In this document: positions 1 through 8,549 of the stretch, in pieces
Layout: each line of letters starts with the position of its first letter
Numbering within the stretch: position 1 is the first letter of the stretch
Source: Nonomuraea guangzhouensis
GTDB lineage: Bacteria > Actinomycetota > Actinomycetes > Streptosporangiales > Streptosporangiaceae
Assembly: GCF_019396345.1 (NCBI RefSeq)
Contig: NZ_JAHKRM010000023.1
Span: 160,897-224,896, forward strand
DNA length: 64,000 bases
Direction of reading: 5' to 3'
Translations under genes and position numbers: made by a program
The notes under the pieces: generated by a model
Told to the model about the DNA's origin: nothing
The model's input: the letters and a program-made list of their open reading frames with translations, nothing else
The model's database searches: none

Positions 1-312
1 CAGACCGGGCAGCTCGCCTACTCGGCCTCCAAGGGCGGCATCGTGGGCATGACCGTGCCCGCCGCGCGCGACCTGGCGGCCATCGGGGTGCGGGTCAACA
101 CCGTCTGCCCGGGGATCATCGACACCCCGATCTACGGCTTCTCGGCCAACGCCGACGAGTTCAAGGCCAAGCTGGTGGCGCCTGTGGTGTTCCCCAAGCG
201 CATGGGACGGCCCGACGAGTTCGCGCATCTGGTCAGGTCGCTCATCGAGAACGACTACATGAACGCCGAAGTCGTCCGCTTCGACGGCGGCATCCGCTTC
301 CAGCCCAAGTGA
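1..312 (+). CDS. SDR family oxidoreductase, C-terminal part (5' end outside window)
   Basis: This is the C-terminal third of a short-chain dehydrogenase/reductase, an NAD(P)-dependent oxidoreductase. The reading frame is open from base 1, so the start lies outside the window. The active-site YxxxK motif (YSASK) is visible at residues 7-11 of the fragment. It is followed by the usual NTVCPGIIDTP segment and a C-terminal region ending in FDGGIRFQPK, where most SDRs carry a DGG motif. The crotonase gene starts 6 bases after the stop, so the two are probably co-transcribed and act in acyl or aromatic acid metabolism. The substrate cannot be told from this fragment. Confidence 0.9.
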   Translation, partial: QTGQLAYSASKGGIVGMTVPAARDLAAIGVRVNTVCPGIIDTPIYGFSANADEFKAKLVAPVVFPKRMGRPDEFAHLVRSLIENDYMNAEVVRFDGGIRFQPK

Positions 313-318
313 GGTTCC

Positions 319-1083
319 GTGTCTGACGAAGTGCTCGTCGAAGAGTCCGACGGCGTCGCCGTGATCACGATCAACCGGCCCGCCGCGCGCAACGCCATCA
401 ACGGCGCGGTGGCCCGCGGCATCGCGGCCGCCTTGGACGAACTGGAGGCCCGCACCGACATTTCCGCCTATGTCCTGACCGGCGCGGGCGGATACTTCTC
501 GGCGGGCATGGATCTCAAGGGCTTCCTGTCCGGCGACTTCCCCGTGGTCGAGGGCCGCGGCTTCGGCGGCCTGGCCGAGTCGCCGCCCAAGAAGCCGATC
601 GTGGCGGCGGTCGAGGGCTACGCGCTCGCGGGCGGCTTCGAGCTCGCGCTGTCGTGCGACGTGATCGTGGCGTCGTCGGAGTCCAAGTTCGGCCTGCCGG
701 AGCCCAAGCGGGGTCTCGTGGCGGGCGCGGGCGGCATCATGCGGCTGCCGCAGCGGATCCCGTACCACGTCGCCATGGAGATCGCCCTGACCGGCGACCA
801 CTACCCCGCCTCGCGCCTGTACGAGCTGGGGCTGGTCAACCGGATCACCCCGGCGGGCGAGGCGCTGGACGGGGCGCTGGAGCTGGCCCGCAAGATCGCC
901 GCCAACGCCCCGCTGGCGCTCGCGGCCACCAAGAAGGTGATCATCGAGTCGCAGGACTGGTCGCTGGAGGAGATGTTCGCCAAGCAGGGCACGATCATCG
1001 GCCCGGTGTTCGGCTCGAAGGACGCCATGGAGGGCGCGGCGGCCTTCGCCGAGAAGCGCGCCCCCCAGTGGAAGGGCGAGTAG
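319..1083 (+). CDS. enoyl-CoA hydratase/isomerase (crotonase) family protein
   Basis: This 254-residue protein is of normal crotonase length. The oxyanion-hole regions (SAGMDLKGF near 61-69; ALAGGFELA near 102-110) and both glutamates expected of a hydratase are present: Glu108 in GGFEL and Glu128 in FGLPEPKRGL. It therefore probably hydrates an enoyl-CoA in a beta-oxidation-like pathway. The GTG start lies 6 bases after the SDR stop and fits an operon with it. Crotonases also include isomerases and thioesterases, so the substrate and exact reaction remain open. Confidence 0.9.
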   Translation: MSDEVLVEESDGVAVITINRPAARNAINGAVARGIAAALDELEARTDISAYVLTGAGGYFSAGMDLKGFLSGDFPVVEGRGFGGLAESPPKKPIVAAVEGYALAGGFELALSCDVIVASSESKFGLPEPKRGLVAGAGGIMRLPQRIPYHVAMEIALTGDHYPASRLYELGLVNRITPAGEALDGALELARKIAANAPLALAATKKVIIESQDWSLEEMFAKQGTIIGPVFGSKDAMEGAAAFAEKRAPQWKGE

Positions 1084-1095
1084 CCCTTTTCCCGG

Positions 1096-1125
1096 CCCCC
1101 TCCCTGTTTGGGAGGGGGTTTCCTT
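1096..1125 (+). terminator. rho-independent-type terminator after the crotonase gene
   Basis: CCCCCTCCC (1096-1104) pairs perfectly with GGGAGGGGG (1110-1118) across a 5-base loop, and TTTCCTT follows. It lies 12 bases after the crotonase stop and 68 bases before the rhomboid start, where a terminator is expected. Confidence 0.8.
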
Positions 1126-1185
1126 AGCGCACGCATAAGTTCTTCTGCGTACGGTAAAGAAGGAGACGGCTAGCGGGAGGGGCGC

Positions 1186-1803
1186 ATGAGCGACTATTCG
1201 AGATCCGCGTACGAGTCCGCCAAGCGGCGCGCGGGCACCCTCCTCACCGGTGCGCTGAGCGCGGCCTTGGTCATGATCGTGCTGCTCGGCGTGATGTGGG
1301 CGGTCGAGGTCGTCGACTTCACCATGAACGGCAGCCTCGACCGGGAGTTCGGCATCGTCGGCCTGGAGCCTTCCGGGCTCATGGGCATCTTCTTCGCCCC
1401 GTTCCTGCACGTGGGCTTCGGTCACCTCATGGCCAACTCGCTGCCGCTGCTGATCCTGGGGTTCCTGGCCGCATTACGCGGGATCGGGCGGTTCTTCGCG
1501 GCCAGCCTGCTGATCATCGTGATCGGCGGGATCGGCACCTGGGCCACCAGCGGCCTCGACACGGTCACGGTGGGCGCGAGCGGCCTGGTGTTCGGATATT
1601 TCGGGTATGTGCTGGCGCGCGGGATATTCGACCGGCGCGTGTTCGACATCCTCATCGGCATCGGGGTGGCGGTCGTCTACTACTCGATCCTCTGGGGGCT
1701 GCTGCCCAACCAGCAGGGCATCTCGTGGCAGGGCCACCTGTTCGGCCTGCTGGGCGGCGTCATCTCCGCCTGGCTGCTGCGCCGCAAGCGCGAAGCGCTG
1801 TAG
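1186..1803 (+). CDS. rhomboid family intramembrane serine protease
   Basis: This 205-residue integral membrane protein has about six hydrophobic segments. The rhomboid signature is complete: HxxxN of the oxyanion region (His80, Asn84 in GHLMAN), catalytic Ser132 in GASGLVFG, and catalytic His184 in QGHLFGLLGG. It should cleave single-pass membrane proteins within the bilayer. No likely substrate is encoded next to it. The ATG has a GGGAGGGG-type ribosome binding site just upstream. A hairpin (GGCATTTC 1807-1814 with GAAATGCC 1829-1836) follows the stop and may end the transcript. Confidence 0.9.
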   Translation: MSDYSRSAYESAKRRAGTLLTGALSAALVMIVLLGVMWAVEVVDFTMNGSLDREFGIVGLEPSGLMGIFFAPFLHVGFGHLMANSLPLLILGFLAALRGIGRFFAASLLIIVIGGIGTWATSGLDTVTVGASGLVFGYFGYVLARGIFDRRVFDILIGIGVAVVYYSILWGLLPNQQGISWQGHLFGLLGGVISAWLLRRKREAL

Positions 1804-1841
1804 GGCGGCATTTCCCCCCGATCGGGGTGAAATGCCGGAAC

Positions 1842-1913
1842 GGCCTCAGACATGTAGGGGGTGTCCGTAACCCCCGACTGAGGAGGCCGACCATGGGATT
1901 CGCCAGTGGATGA
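1842..1913 (+). promoter_or_regulatory. structured leader with a six-codon ORF overlapping the sigma factor start
   Basis: Two nested stems are visible: CCTCAG (1844-1849) with CTGAGG (1878-1883), and GGGGGT (1857-1862) with ACCCCC (1870-1875). The outer stem covers half of a strong AGGAGG (1881-1886). That Shine-Dalgarno is ideally placed for an ATG at 1893 that encodes only MGFASG before TGA at 1911-1913. The GTG start of the sigma gene (1906) lies inside this mini-ORF in another frame. The sequence is visible directly; a role in translational control is inference. Confidence 0.45.
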
Positions 1914-2439
1914 CGACCGGAGACGCCGGTTCGAGGCCGTGTATGCCCAGACATACGAGCCGATTCTCGGATACGCCATGCGCCGCTGCGCGTCCCCCGA
2001 GGACGCGGCGGACGTGGTGGCCGAGACGTTCGCCATCGCCTGGCGTCGCGTCGACGCGCTGCCGCCTGACGCGGAGGTCAGGCTCTGGCTGTACGGCATA
2101 GCCAGGAACGTCCTGGCCAACCACCGGCGCGGCCGGGTCAGGCGGCAGTCCAGGAGCGTGCGGCTCGACGCCGACCTCGCCGACCTGTACGCCTACTCGC
2201 CCGAGGGCAGCGTCGAGCTGGGCGCGATCGCGCAGGCGTTCAAGGAGTTACACGAGGACGACCGGGAGCTGCTGTCCCTGGTCGCCTGGGAGGGGCTGGA
2301 CCACGCCCAGCTCGCCAAGGTCCTCGACTGCTCGCGCAACGCCGTACGCATCCGGCTGCACCGCGCGCGCAAGCGCTTCGCCAAGGCGCTGGCCGGCGCG
2401 GGCGTCTCCGTCAACCGTCTTTCCGTGGAGTCCATATGA
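1906..2439 (+). CDS. ECF-type RNA polymerase sigma factor
   Basis: This 177-residue protein has sigma region 2 in the first ~80 residues (acidic/aromatic AVYAQTYEPILGYAMRRC, then the DAADVVAETFAIAWRR helix) and a region 4 helix-turn-helix near 125-165 (GLDHAQLAKVLDCSRNAVR). It should direct core RNA polymerase to a small set of promoters. The GTG start is supported by the first conserved residues, but the best Shine-Dalgarno is about 20 bases upstream and serves the mini-ORF at 1893. The next gene overlaps by four bases (ATGA) and is the likely regulator or partner. Confidence 0.88.
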   Translation: MDDDRRRRFEAVYAQTYEPILGYAMRRCASPEDAADVVAETFAIAWRRVDALPPDAEVRLWLYGIARNVLANHRRGRVRRQSRSVRLDADLADLYAYSPEGSVELGAIAQAFKELHEDDRELLSLVAWEGLDHAQLAKVLDCSRNAVRIRLHRARKRFAKALAGAGVSVNRLSVESI

Positions 2440-3293
2440 ACGAGTTGAGCGAGCTCGCCAGGATCCGGGACGAGCAACTGGCCGGTCAGGCGTCCCGCGC
2501 GGGGGCCCGTGCGCTGCTGGCGGCCATCGTCGCCGAGGAGCCGGGCACGGAAGCCGCCCGGAGCCGGACGCCGAGATCGCGCCGCGCCCGCCGCCTGGTC
2601 GTGGGGTTGGTCGCCACGGCCGCGCTCGCCACCGTGGCCGTCATGGGCCCGAGCCTGCTGGAGCGGGACGCCACCTCGTACGCCAACAGCGCCATCGACA
2701 TCGAGCTGCGCGGTGACGAGTACGTCGCCACGATCAAGGACCCGTTCGCCGACCACGCCCTGTACGCCGAGGGGTTCCAGGCGCTGGGCCTCAATATCGG
2801 CGTGGAGCTGATACCCGTCTCACCGACCCAGGTGGGCGAAATCGTGCGCTTCGGGTTCGCCGGCACCACCCAGGCCGACAGGCTCGGCGGCGGCCTGAAG
2901 CCGGACGGATGCACGCTCGGCCAGGAAGGTTGCTTCCTCACTGCCACGGTGACCAAGGGATTCAAGGGCCATGGCATCTTCTACCTGGGTCGGCCGGCCA
3001 AGCCCGGGGAGAAGTACCAGGCTTACGCGGACGCCGGCAGGAAGGGCGAGATGCTGGAAGGCTACGACGTCGACGGGCGGACGGTGGGCGAGGTCGCGGC
3101 CGAGGCGCACAGGCGTGGCCTGCGGGTGGTCTTCGAGATCATCGAGGAGGTCCCGAACGGCTACTCCACGAAGCAGTCGGCCGAGGCCGGCGACGACTGG
3201 TATGTCTGGGCCGCCAGGCCCGACCAGGCCGGCACGGTGCGACTGATGGTCACGGAGAAGCACCTCAAGAAGAACCCGGTCACCGGCGAGTAG
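2436..3293 (+). CDS. single-pass membrane protein coupled to ECF sigma factor (possible anti-sigma/CU044_5270-like)
   Basis: This 285-residue protein has a short basic cytoplasmic segment, one membrane helix near residues 52-70 (VVGLVATAALATVAVMG) and an extracytoplasmic domain of about 210 residues. The start overlaps the sigma factor stop by four bases, so the two are translationally coupled. Such pairs in actinomycetes usually make the second protein a regulator of the first. No zinc-binding anti-sigma motif is seen in the N-terminus, so this role is inferred from context. The exported part has two cysteines (DGCTLGQEGCF) that could form a disulfide. Confidence 0.65.
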   Translation: MNELSELARIRDEQLAGQASRAGARALLAAIVAEEPGTEAARSRTPRSRRARRLVVGLVATAALATVAVMGPSLLERDATSYANSAIDIELRGDEYVATIKDPFADHALYAEGFQALGLNIGVELIPVSPTQVGEIVRFGFAGTTQADRLGGGLKPDGCTLGQEGCFLTATVTKGFKGHGIFYLGRPAKPGEKYQAYADAGRKGEMLEGYDVDGRTVGEVAAEAHRRGLRVVFEIIEEVPNGYSTKQSAEAGDDWYVWAARPDQAGTVRLMVTEKHLKKNPVTGE

Positions 3294-3836
3294 CTAGGAG
3301 GGGTGCACCCGCTCGGCCGGGGAGGATGAGAGCAGGCGATCTATCAGTGCCAGGCCGATGGCCGAGAGGACGAAGGCCAGGTGGATGATCGTCTGCCACA
3401 TCATCTTGCTGTCCGGGATCGACTGGGCCTTGATGAACGTCTGCAGCAGGTGGACCGACGAGATGCCCACGATGGCCGTCGCCAGCTTGACCTTGAGGAC
3501 GTTCGCGTTGACGTGGGACAGCCACTCCGGCTCGTCGGGGTGCTCGTTGAGGTTGATCCGCGAGACGAACGTCTCGTAGCCCCCGACGATGACCATGATG
3601 AGCAGGTTGGAGATCATCACCACGTCGATGAGCCCCAGCACCGACAGCATGACCGTGACTTCGATGTCCTTGTTGCTGCCGTGGAGGACGCCTTCGATCA
3701 GGTGCCACAACTCGACCCCGAACTGCCACACGTACACGCCCTGGGCCACGATCAGCCCGAGGTAGAGCGGGACCTGGAGCCAGCGGCTGGCGAACATCAG
3801 GTAGCCCAGGCCGTTGGGCCGCCTGCTCATACTCAT
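3294..3836 (-). CDS. YqhA/TIGR00645-family membrane protein
   Basis: This 180-residue protein has four predicted membrane helices: near 15-40, 65-88, 115-135 and 145-165. The layout, with FASRWLQVPLYLGL near the start and YETFVSRINL after helix 2, matches the YqhA family of inner-membrane proteins of unknown function. Its stop is directly after the end of the preceding convergent gene (3293/3294). The ATG at 3836 was chosen; an in-frame upstream extension lacks family character. Function is unknown. Confidence 0.8.
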   Translation of the reverse strand: MSMSRRPNGLGYLMFASRWLQVPLYLGLIVAQGVYVWQFGVELWHLIEGVLHGSNKDIEVTVMLSVLGLIDVVMISNLLIMVIVGGYETFVSRINLNEHPDEPEWLSHVNANVLKVKLATAIVGISSVHLLQTFIKAQSIPDSKMMWQTIIHLAFVLSAIGLALIDRLLSSSPAERVHPS

Positions 3837-3963
3837 CCGGTATAACCCCCGTCACATGACGATATATCCGCCCAACTGGGCAGAAGGAAGATCAGCCCCG
3901 GTCGCGCGTGTGGGCTTTTTCGGTAAGAATGTTTCCTAACTCACCTAGCCGGAGGTCGGTCAG

Positions 3964-4338
3964 TTGGCGAAGCTGGGGTCCCTGGAGCGCGCGATCATGG
4001 ACGTGCTGTGGGATGCCGGTAAGCCGATGCGGGTGCGCGAGCTGCTCGCCACGCTCAACGAGGAACGCGAGCTCGCCTACACCACCGTGCAGACCGTCGC
4101 CGAACGGCTGGTGAAGAAGGGGCTGCTCGTCCGCACGCCGTACCGGAACGCCTTCAAGTACGCGGCCGCCTACTCCAGGGACGAGCACGTCACGCGGCTC
4201 ATGCTGGAGGCGCTGGCGGCCAGCACCGACCGGCTGCCGGTGCTGGCGAGGTTCGCGCAGAGCGTCGAGGAGGAGGACGCCCTGGCCCTGCTGGACGAGC
4301 TGTCGCGCCGGACGGGTCAGAGACGCTCGACCACGTAG
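3964..4338 (+). CDS. BlaI/MecI/CopY-family transcriptional repressor
   Basis: This 124-residue winged-helix regulator carries the BlaI pattern: LERAIMDVLWDAGKPMRVRE, then the recognition region AYTTVQTVAERLVKKGLL near 38-55, then a short dimerisation tail. The TTG start follows GGAGG by 9 bases. In BlaI/MecI systems a BlaR/MecR sensor protease is encoded next to it, but none is present here. The last 22 bases overlap the convergent serC gene. Its target is unknown. Confidence 0.85.
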   Translation: MAKLGSLERAIMDVLWDAGKPMRVRELLATLNEERELAYTTVQTVAERLVKKGLLVRTPYRNAFKYAAAYSRDEHVTRLMLEALAASTDRLPVLARFAQSVEEEDALALLDELSRRTGQRRSTT

Positions 4339-5438
4339 TCGACGCAGACCGTCAGCGCCTCGACGTCGGCCGGGTCGATGGCCGGGAACATCGCGACGCG
4401 GAGCTGGTTGCGGCCGAGCTTGCGGTAGGGCTCGGTGTCGACGATGCCGTTGGCGCGTAGCGCCTTGGCCACGGCGGCCGCGTCCACGTCGTCGGAGAAG
4501 TCGATCGTGCCGACCACCTGCGAGCGGAACTCGGGAGCCGCGAACGGCGTGGTGTAGGAGGTCTTCTCGGCCCAGGTGTAGAGGCGCTGGGCGGAGTCGG
4601 CGGTGCGGGCGGTGGTCCAGGCCAGGCCGCCGTTGCCGTTCATCCAGTCGAGCTGGTCGGCCAGCAGGAACAGCGTCGCCACCGACGGGGTGTTGTAGGT
4701 CTGGTCCTTGCCGGAGTTGTCGATCGCGACCGGCAGGCTGAAGAACTCCGGCACGTAGCGATCGGTGGCGGCGATCTCCTCGACCCTCTCCAGGGCGCGC
4801 GGCGACATGAGCGCGATCCACAGGCCGCCGTCGGAGGCGAAGCTCTTCTGCGGGGCGAAGTAGTAGACGTCGGTCTCCTCGATGGCCACGGGCAGGCCGC
4901 CCGCGCCGGAGGTGGCGTCCACGAGCACCAGCGAGTCGTCGGAGCCGCCCAGCTCGATCGGCCGCTCGATCGGCATGGCCACGCCGGTCGAGGTCTCGTT
5001 GTGGGTGAGCGCGTAGACGTCGATCCCGTCCTCGGGCACCGCGGCCGGGTAGGTGCCCACCTCGGACTTGATCACCGTGGGCTCGCCCAGCCAGGGCGCC
5101 TTCTTGGCGACAGTGGCGAACTTCGAGGAGAACTCGCCGAACGACAGGTGCTGTGACCGCTCCCGGATGAGCCCGAAGGAGGCGATGTCCCAGAACGCGG
5201 TGGTGCCGCCGTTGCCCAGCACGACCTGGTAGCCCTCGGGGAGCGCGAACAGGTCGATGAGGCCGGCGCGTACGCGGCCGACCAGGTTCTTGACCGGCTT
5301 CTGGCGATGGGAGGTGCCCATGAGACTCGCGCCGGAGGCGGCGAGCGCGGCCAGTTGCTCGGTGCGAACCTTCGAGGGCCCGCAGCCGAAACGGCCGTCG
5401 ACGGGCTTGATGTCAGCGGGAATCACGATGTCAGCCAC
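4317..5438 (-). CDS. serC: phosphoserine aminotransferase
   Basis: SerC makes 3-phosphoserine from 3-phosphohydroxypyruvate and glutamate in serine biosynthesis, with PLP as cofactor. The protein has the actinobacterial SerC start IPADIKPVDGRFGCGPSKVR and the PLP-lysine segment YYFAPQKSFASDGG. I chose GTG at 5438 (373 residues) because family members begin about there; the frame stays open to an ATG at 5513, which would add 25 unconserved residues. It overlaps the 3' end of the blaI-like gene on the other strand. Confidence 0.93.
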   Translation of the reverse strand: MADIVIPADIKPVDGRFGCGPSKVRTEQLAALAASGASLMGTSHRQKPVKNLVGRVRAGLIDLFALPEGYQVVLGNGGTTAFWDIASFGLIRERSQHLSFGEFSSKFATVAKKAPWLGEPTVIKSEVGTYPAAVPEDGIDVYALTHNETSTGVAMPIERPIELGGSDDSLVLVDATSGAGGLPVAIEETDVYYFAPQKSFASDGGLWIALMSPRALERVEEIAATDRYVPEFFSLPVAIDNSGKDQTYNTPSVATLFLLADQLDWMNGNGGLAWTTARTADSAQRLYTWAEKTSYTTPFAAPEFRSQVVGTIDFSDDVDAAAVAKALRANGIVDTEPYRKLGRNQLRVAMFPAIDPADVEALTVCVDYVVERL

Positions 5439-5567
5439 CTGACCAAGGGTACTTACCCGTGAAGGTTGCCTGGACCCGGGTCCGGATGGTGAGAAAGGAT
5501 GAACCATTCCCACTGATCAGTCGTTGGACCAACAGCACAGATGAGCACCGGCTGGAGGAGCGTCCGG

Positions 5568-8549
5568 ATGGCCGATCTGCGGAGTGTCGTCGAGGGTTTG
5601 ATTCGCCGGCCGGCGTTCTGGCGGGCCGATCCGCCGTTGCCCACGGTGTACGTGACGGGTCCCGAGGCGCTCACCGCGGCCCTGACGCTCGCCAAGCCGT
5701 TCGTGGGCTGCGTGCCCTACGCCCATGTCAAGGAGGGCGCGCACAAGTCGATCCAGACGCTGGTGGAGGAGCTGGCGGGGGAGCAGCAAGGCGAGCTGGG
5801 CAACCCGGTGAGCGGGTCGCTGCTGCCGCCGCCGCGCTTCCCGCTCGCGCAGTTCGTGCTGTGGGCGAGGAAGCAGCGCTATCTGCCGTCGCCGGGCGGT
5901 GATCCCAAAGATCCCGGGAGCTGGCTGCCCGCTCCGCGCACGCACGAGGGATACCGGATGTTCAAGAAACGGCTCAAGGAGTGGCGGCGGAGCAACCGCG
6001 ACACCGATCGGGGGCGCAGGACGTCCGCCGACTTCCTGGCGCGCGCCGTGACAACCTGGGTGCCGGTCGGCACGCTGGCCGTCTGGTGGTTCAACGGCCC
6101 CGCCGACCTCGTCGGTCTCCTTCCGTGGGCGCTCGGTCTGTTGGTGGCCGCGCTCGGCACCGCCGGCCAGGCCTTCTTCTCGATCAGGGGCACGTTGTTC
6201 ACCGGCTGGTTCCGCAAGCAGCCGTACATACCGCGGGATCGGTTCGATCCGCTCGCCAAGTACGCGCTCCTCCTGGCCAACGCCGAAGGCGCGGATGACG
6301 ACGCGGATATCGAGCGTGATGACACGGATATAGAGCGGTTATTGGTGCACGCGCTGATGCGCGATCTGCGCGAGGCGTACAAGAAGTGGATCATCCCGTG
6401 GCCGAGCTGGGGCAGGGGGCAGTACGCCCTGCTGGTGATCGAGGTCGTCAATCCCGCCGGGGTCAACGCGAGGTTCCTGCGGCTCGTGGAGGAGACCACC
6501 CGGAAGACCGGGTTGCTGCCTCCGATGGTCGTGCTGGCGGCCGTGCCTTCCGTCCCGCCCGTACCGCCGACCGAGTCCAAGGGGCTGGGCGAGCTCGCCG
6601 AGGCCGTCGGGCGGTGGCGGCCGGTGGCCCGGTCGCGCGTCCCGGACCTGCGGATCCACGTCCATGCCACGGACGTGCCCGCCGCCGGGGAATACCAGCC
6701 CGTGCTGCCGCGCAGGAAGCGGGCCCTGGGCTACTGGACGGCCATCGGGCTGCTGCTGGTTTTCCCGTTCGCCTTGGTGTTCTGGGTGCAGCGGGACAGC
6801 ACCGCCCACTGCGGCGGCCTGGAGTGGGCGGAGCGGATCGGCCCCGAATGCGTCGGCGTCGTGAACGCCACCGGCGACACGCCGGACGGCCTGCTCGCGG
6901 ATGACGCGAAGGAGCTGGTCAAGAAGATCGACGCGAACAACGCCTACGCCATCGGCTCGGGACGGTATGTCAGCGTGGTCGTCTTCGGCGAGTTCTCGAT
7001 CACGAAGACAGAGGCGAACGACACCCGGCTCTCGTCCGCCGTGTCCGAGCTGGAAGCAGTGGAGGAGCAGCAGCGGACCGCCAGCACCACGCCCCGGCTC
7101 CGCGTGCTGATCGCCAACGCCGGCGACAACTTCCGCCACGGCCGCCGGGCGGCGCAGCTCATCACCGCGCTCGCCGGGCAGGACCAGCACGTGATGGGCG
7201 TGATCGGCCTGCCGCGCAGCGTGGAGGGCGTCAGCCAGGCGATCGAGGAGCTGCATCTGGCGAAGATCCCGATGGTGTCGAGCACGGCGACGGCGGACCG
7301 GCTCGGCTACGTCGGCGACTCCGCCGACGGCAAGGACCCCGGCCAGCCGTCCCCTTACTACTTCCAGGTGGGGCCGACCAACTTCCGTGAGGCGACGCTG
7401 GGCGCGCGGTTCGCCCGCCGCATGCTCCTCCCGCACGTGGACAAGCCGGTCGCGGCCATCGTCCGGGACGAATCGACCACTGACCAGTACACGAAGAACC
7501 TGGCCGACGATTTCGTGACAGCGCTGAAGGACCAGGGCATCACGGTCAAGGAGCCGAAGGACTACACCGTCGACTCGGGCGGCGTCCAGGAAGCCGCTGT
7601 GGGGGCCTGCGGCCTCAAGCCGGACGTCTTCCTCTATGCCGGGCGGGCCGCGGAGTTTCTCGCCTTCCTCACCTCGCTTGAGGGCAGCGGCTGCAAGGAC
7701 GCGAAGGTGATCGCGGGCGACGACGTCGTCAGGGCGATGACCGACCACGGCGGTGAGATCGGTCACATGAAGCGGATGGAGGTCTACTACCTGGCGCTGG
7801 CGCACCGGTCGGTGTGGAAGCAGAGCCCCGCCAGGCAGACCGCGTTCGTCAGCAGCCTGCTCGTGGGCGCGCACGCGAAGTCCTCCGAAGACAGTCTCAT
7901 CCTCACCTTCGACGCGGCCAACGTGCTCTACCAGGCCGCCAGTACGGCCTACCGGGCCGGAGCACAGGAGGGCGGCGGCCTGCCCAGCCGGGGCGACATC
8001 CTGTACCGGCTCACCCGAAGGGTCTGGAGCGGATCCAGCGGGAAGATCGACTTTGGCACCGCCGATCTGCACACTCCCGTCGACAAGGCCCTCTCGATCA
8101 TGAAGGTGGACGTGGACCAGGCAGGTCACCCGAAGCCGGTCGTCCGCTGTGGCTCTCTGGACGTCGGCGAGGCGCCCCCGAAGAACGCCGTGTGCGCCGC
8201 CCTGCCCGACACCGTCGACTCGCAGCCGTACAGATCAGGATCGAGGCGTCAGATGGTGCCGACGACCTCGGAGGCGCCGGGCACGTCGCTGAGCGGACGC
8301 GACGCCGGGCCGATGTACTTGGCACTCGGGCGGACCAGCCGGCCCGTGCGCTTCTGCTCCAGGATGTGCGCGGCCCAGCCGGCCGTACGGGCGCAGGTGA
8401 ACATCGAGGTGAACATGTGCGAGGGCACCTCGGCGAAGTCCAGCACCACGGCCGCCCAGTACTCCACGTTCGTGGCGAGCACCCGGTCGGGCTTGCGCGC
8501 GTGCAACTCCTCCAGCGCGGCCTGCTCCAGAGCGGCGGCGACCTCGTAA
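5568..8549 (+). CDS. multi-domain membrane protein with extracellular type 1 periplasmic-binding fold (receptor-like)
   Basis: This protein of about 993 residues does not resemble an ordinary transport protein. A cytoplasmic N-terminal region (1-160) is followed by two close membrane helices (about 160-202), a cytoplasmic domain (205-380) with a Walker-B-like strand (YALLVIEVV) but no visible P-loop, and a third helix (about 389-408). An exported region of over 400 residues follows, resembling branched-chain amino acid binding proteins (RLRVLIANAG, VMGVIGLP, IPMVSSTATADRLG, YYFQVGPTN). ATG 5568 was chosen because GGAGGAG lies 7 bases upstream; ATG 5541 is the alternative. The last ~100 residues lie over the citrate synthase gene and look like antisense reading, so the true end may be near 8230. 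It may be a sensor; function is unknown. Confidence 0.6.
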   Translation: MADLRSVVEGLIRRPAFWRADPPLPTVYVTGPEALTAALTLAKPFVGCVPYAHVKEGAHKSIQTLVEELAGEQQGELGNPVSGSLLPPPRFPLAQFVLWARKQRYLPSPGGDPKDPGSWLPAPRTHEGYRMFKKRLKEWRRSNRDTDRGRRTSADFLARAVTTWVPVGTLAVWWFNGPADLVGLLPWALGLLVAALGTAGQAFFSIRGTLFTGWFRKQPYIPRDRFDPLAKYALLLANAEGADDDADIERDDTDIERLLVHALMRDLREAYKKWIIPWPSWGRGQYALLVIEVVNPAGVNARFLRLVEETTRKTGLLPPMVVLAAVPSVPPVPPTESKGLGELAEAVGRWRPVARSRVPDLRIHVHATDVPAAGEYQPVLPRRKRALGYWTAIGLLLVFPFALVFWVQRDSTAHCGGLEWAERIGPECVGVVNATGDTPDGLLADDAKELVKKIDANNAYAIGSGRYVSVVVFGEFSITKTEANDTRLSSAVSELEAVEEQQRTASTTPRLRVLIANAGDNFRHGRRAAQLITALAGQDQHVMGVIGLPRSVEGVSQAIEELHLAKIPMVSSTATADRLGYVGDSADGKDPGQPSPYYFQVGPTNFREATLGARFARRMLLPHVDKPVAAIVRDESTTDQYTKNLADDFVTALKDQGITVKEPKDYTVDSGGVQEAAVGACGLKPDVFLYAGRAAEFLAFLTSLEGSGCKDAKVIAGDDVVRAMTDHGGEIGHMKRMEVYYLALAHRSVWKQSPARQTAFVSSLLVGAHAKSSEDSLILTFDAANVLYQAASTAYRAGAQEGGGLPSRGDILYRLTRRVWSGSSGKIDFGTADLHTPVDKALSIMKVDVDQAGHPKPVVRCGSLDVGEAPPKNAVCAALPDTVDSQPYRSGSRRQMVPTTSEAPGTSLSGRDAGPMYLALGRTSRPVRFCSRMCAAQPAVRAQVNIEVNMCEGTSAKSSTTAAQYSTFVASTRSGLRACNSSSAACSRAAATS

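Noticed and set aside
3908..4114. Short frame from ATG 3930s as an alternative start for the BlaI-like gene
   Set aside because: It is in another frame. TTG 3964 follows GGAGG and matches the family N-terminus.
6339..8129. Minus-strand 596-residue frame opposite the receptor-like gene
   Set aside because: It is the usual high-GC antisense shadow, rich in Arg/Gly/His/Val with no domain, while the plus strand encodes membrane helices and a known fold.
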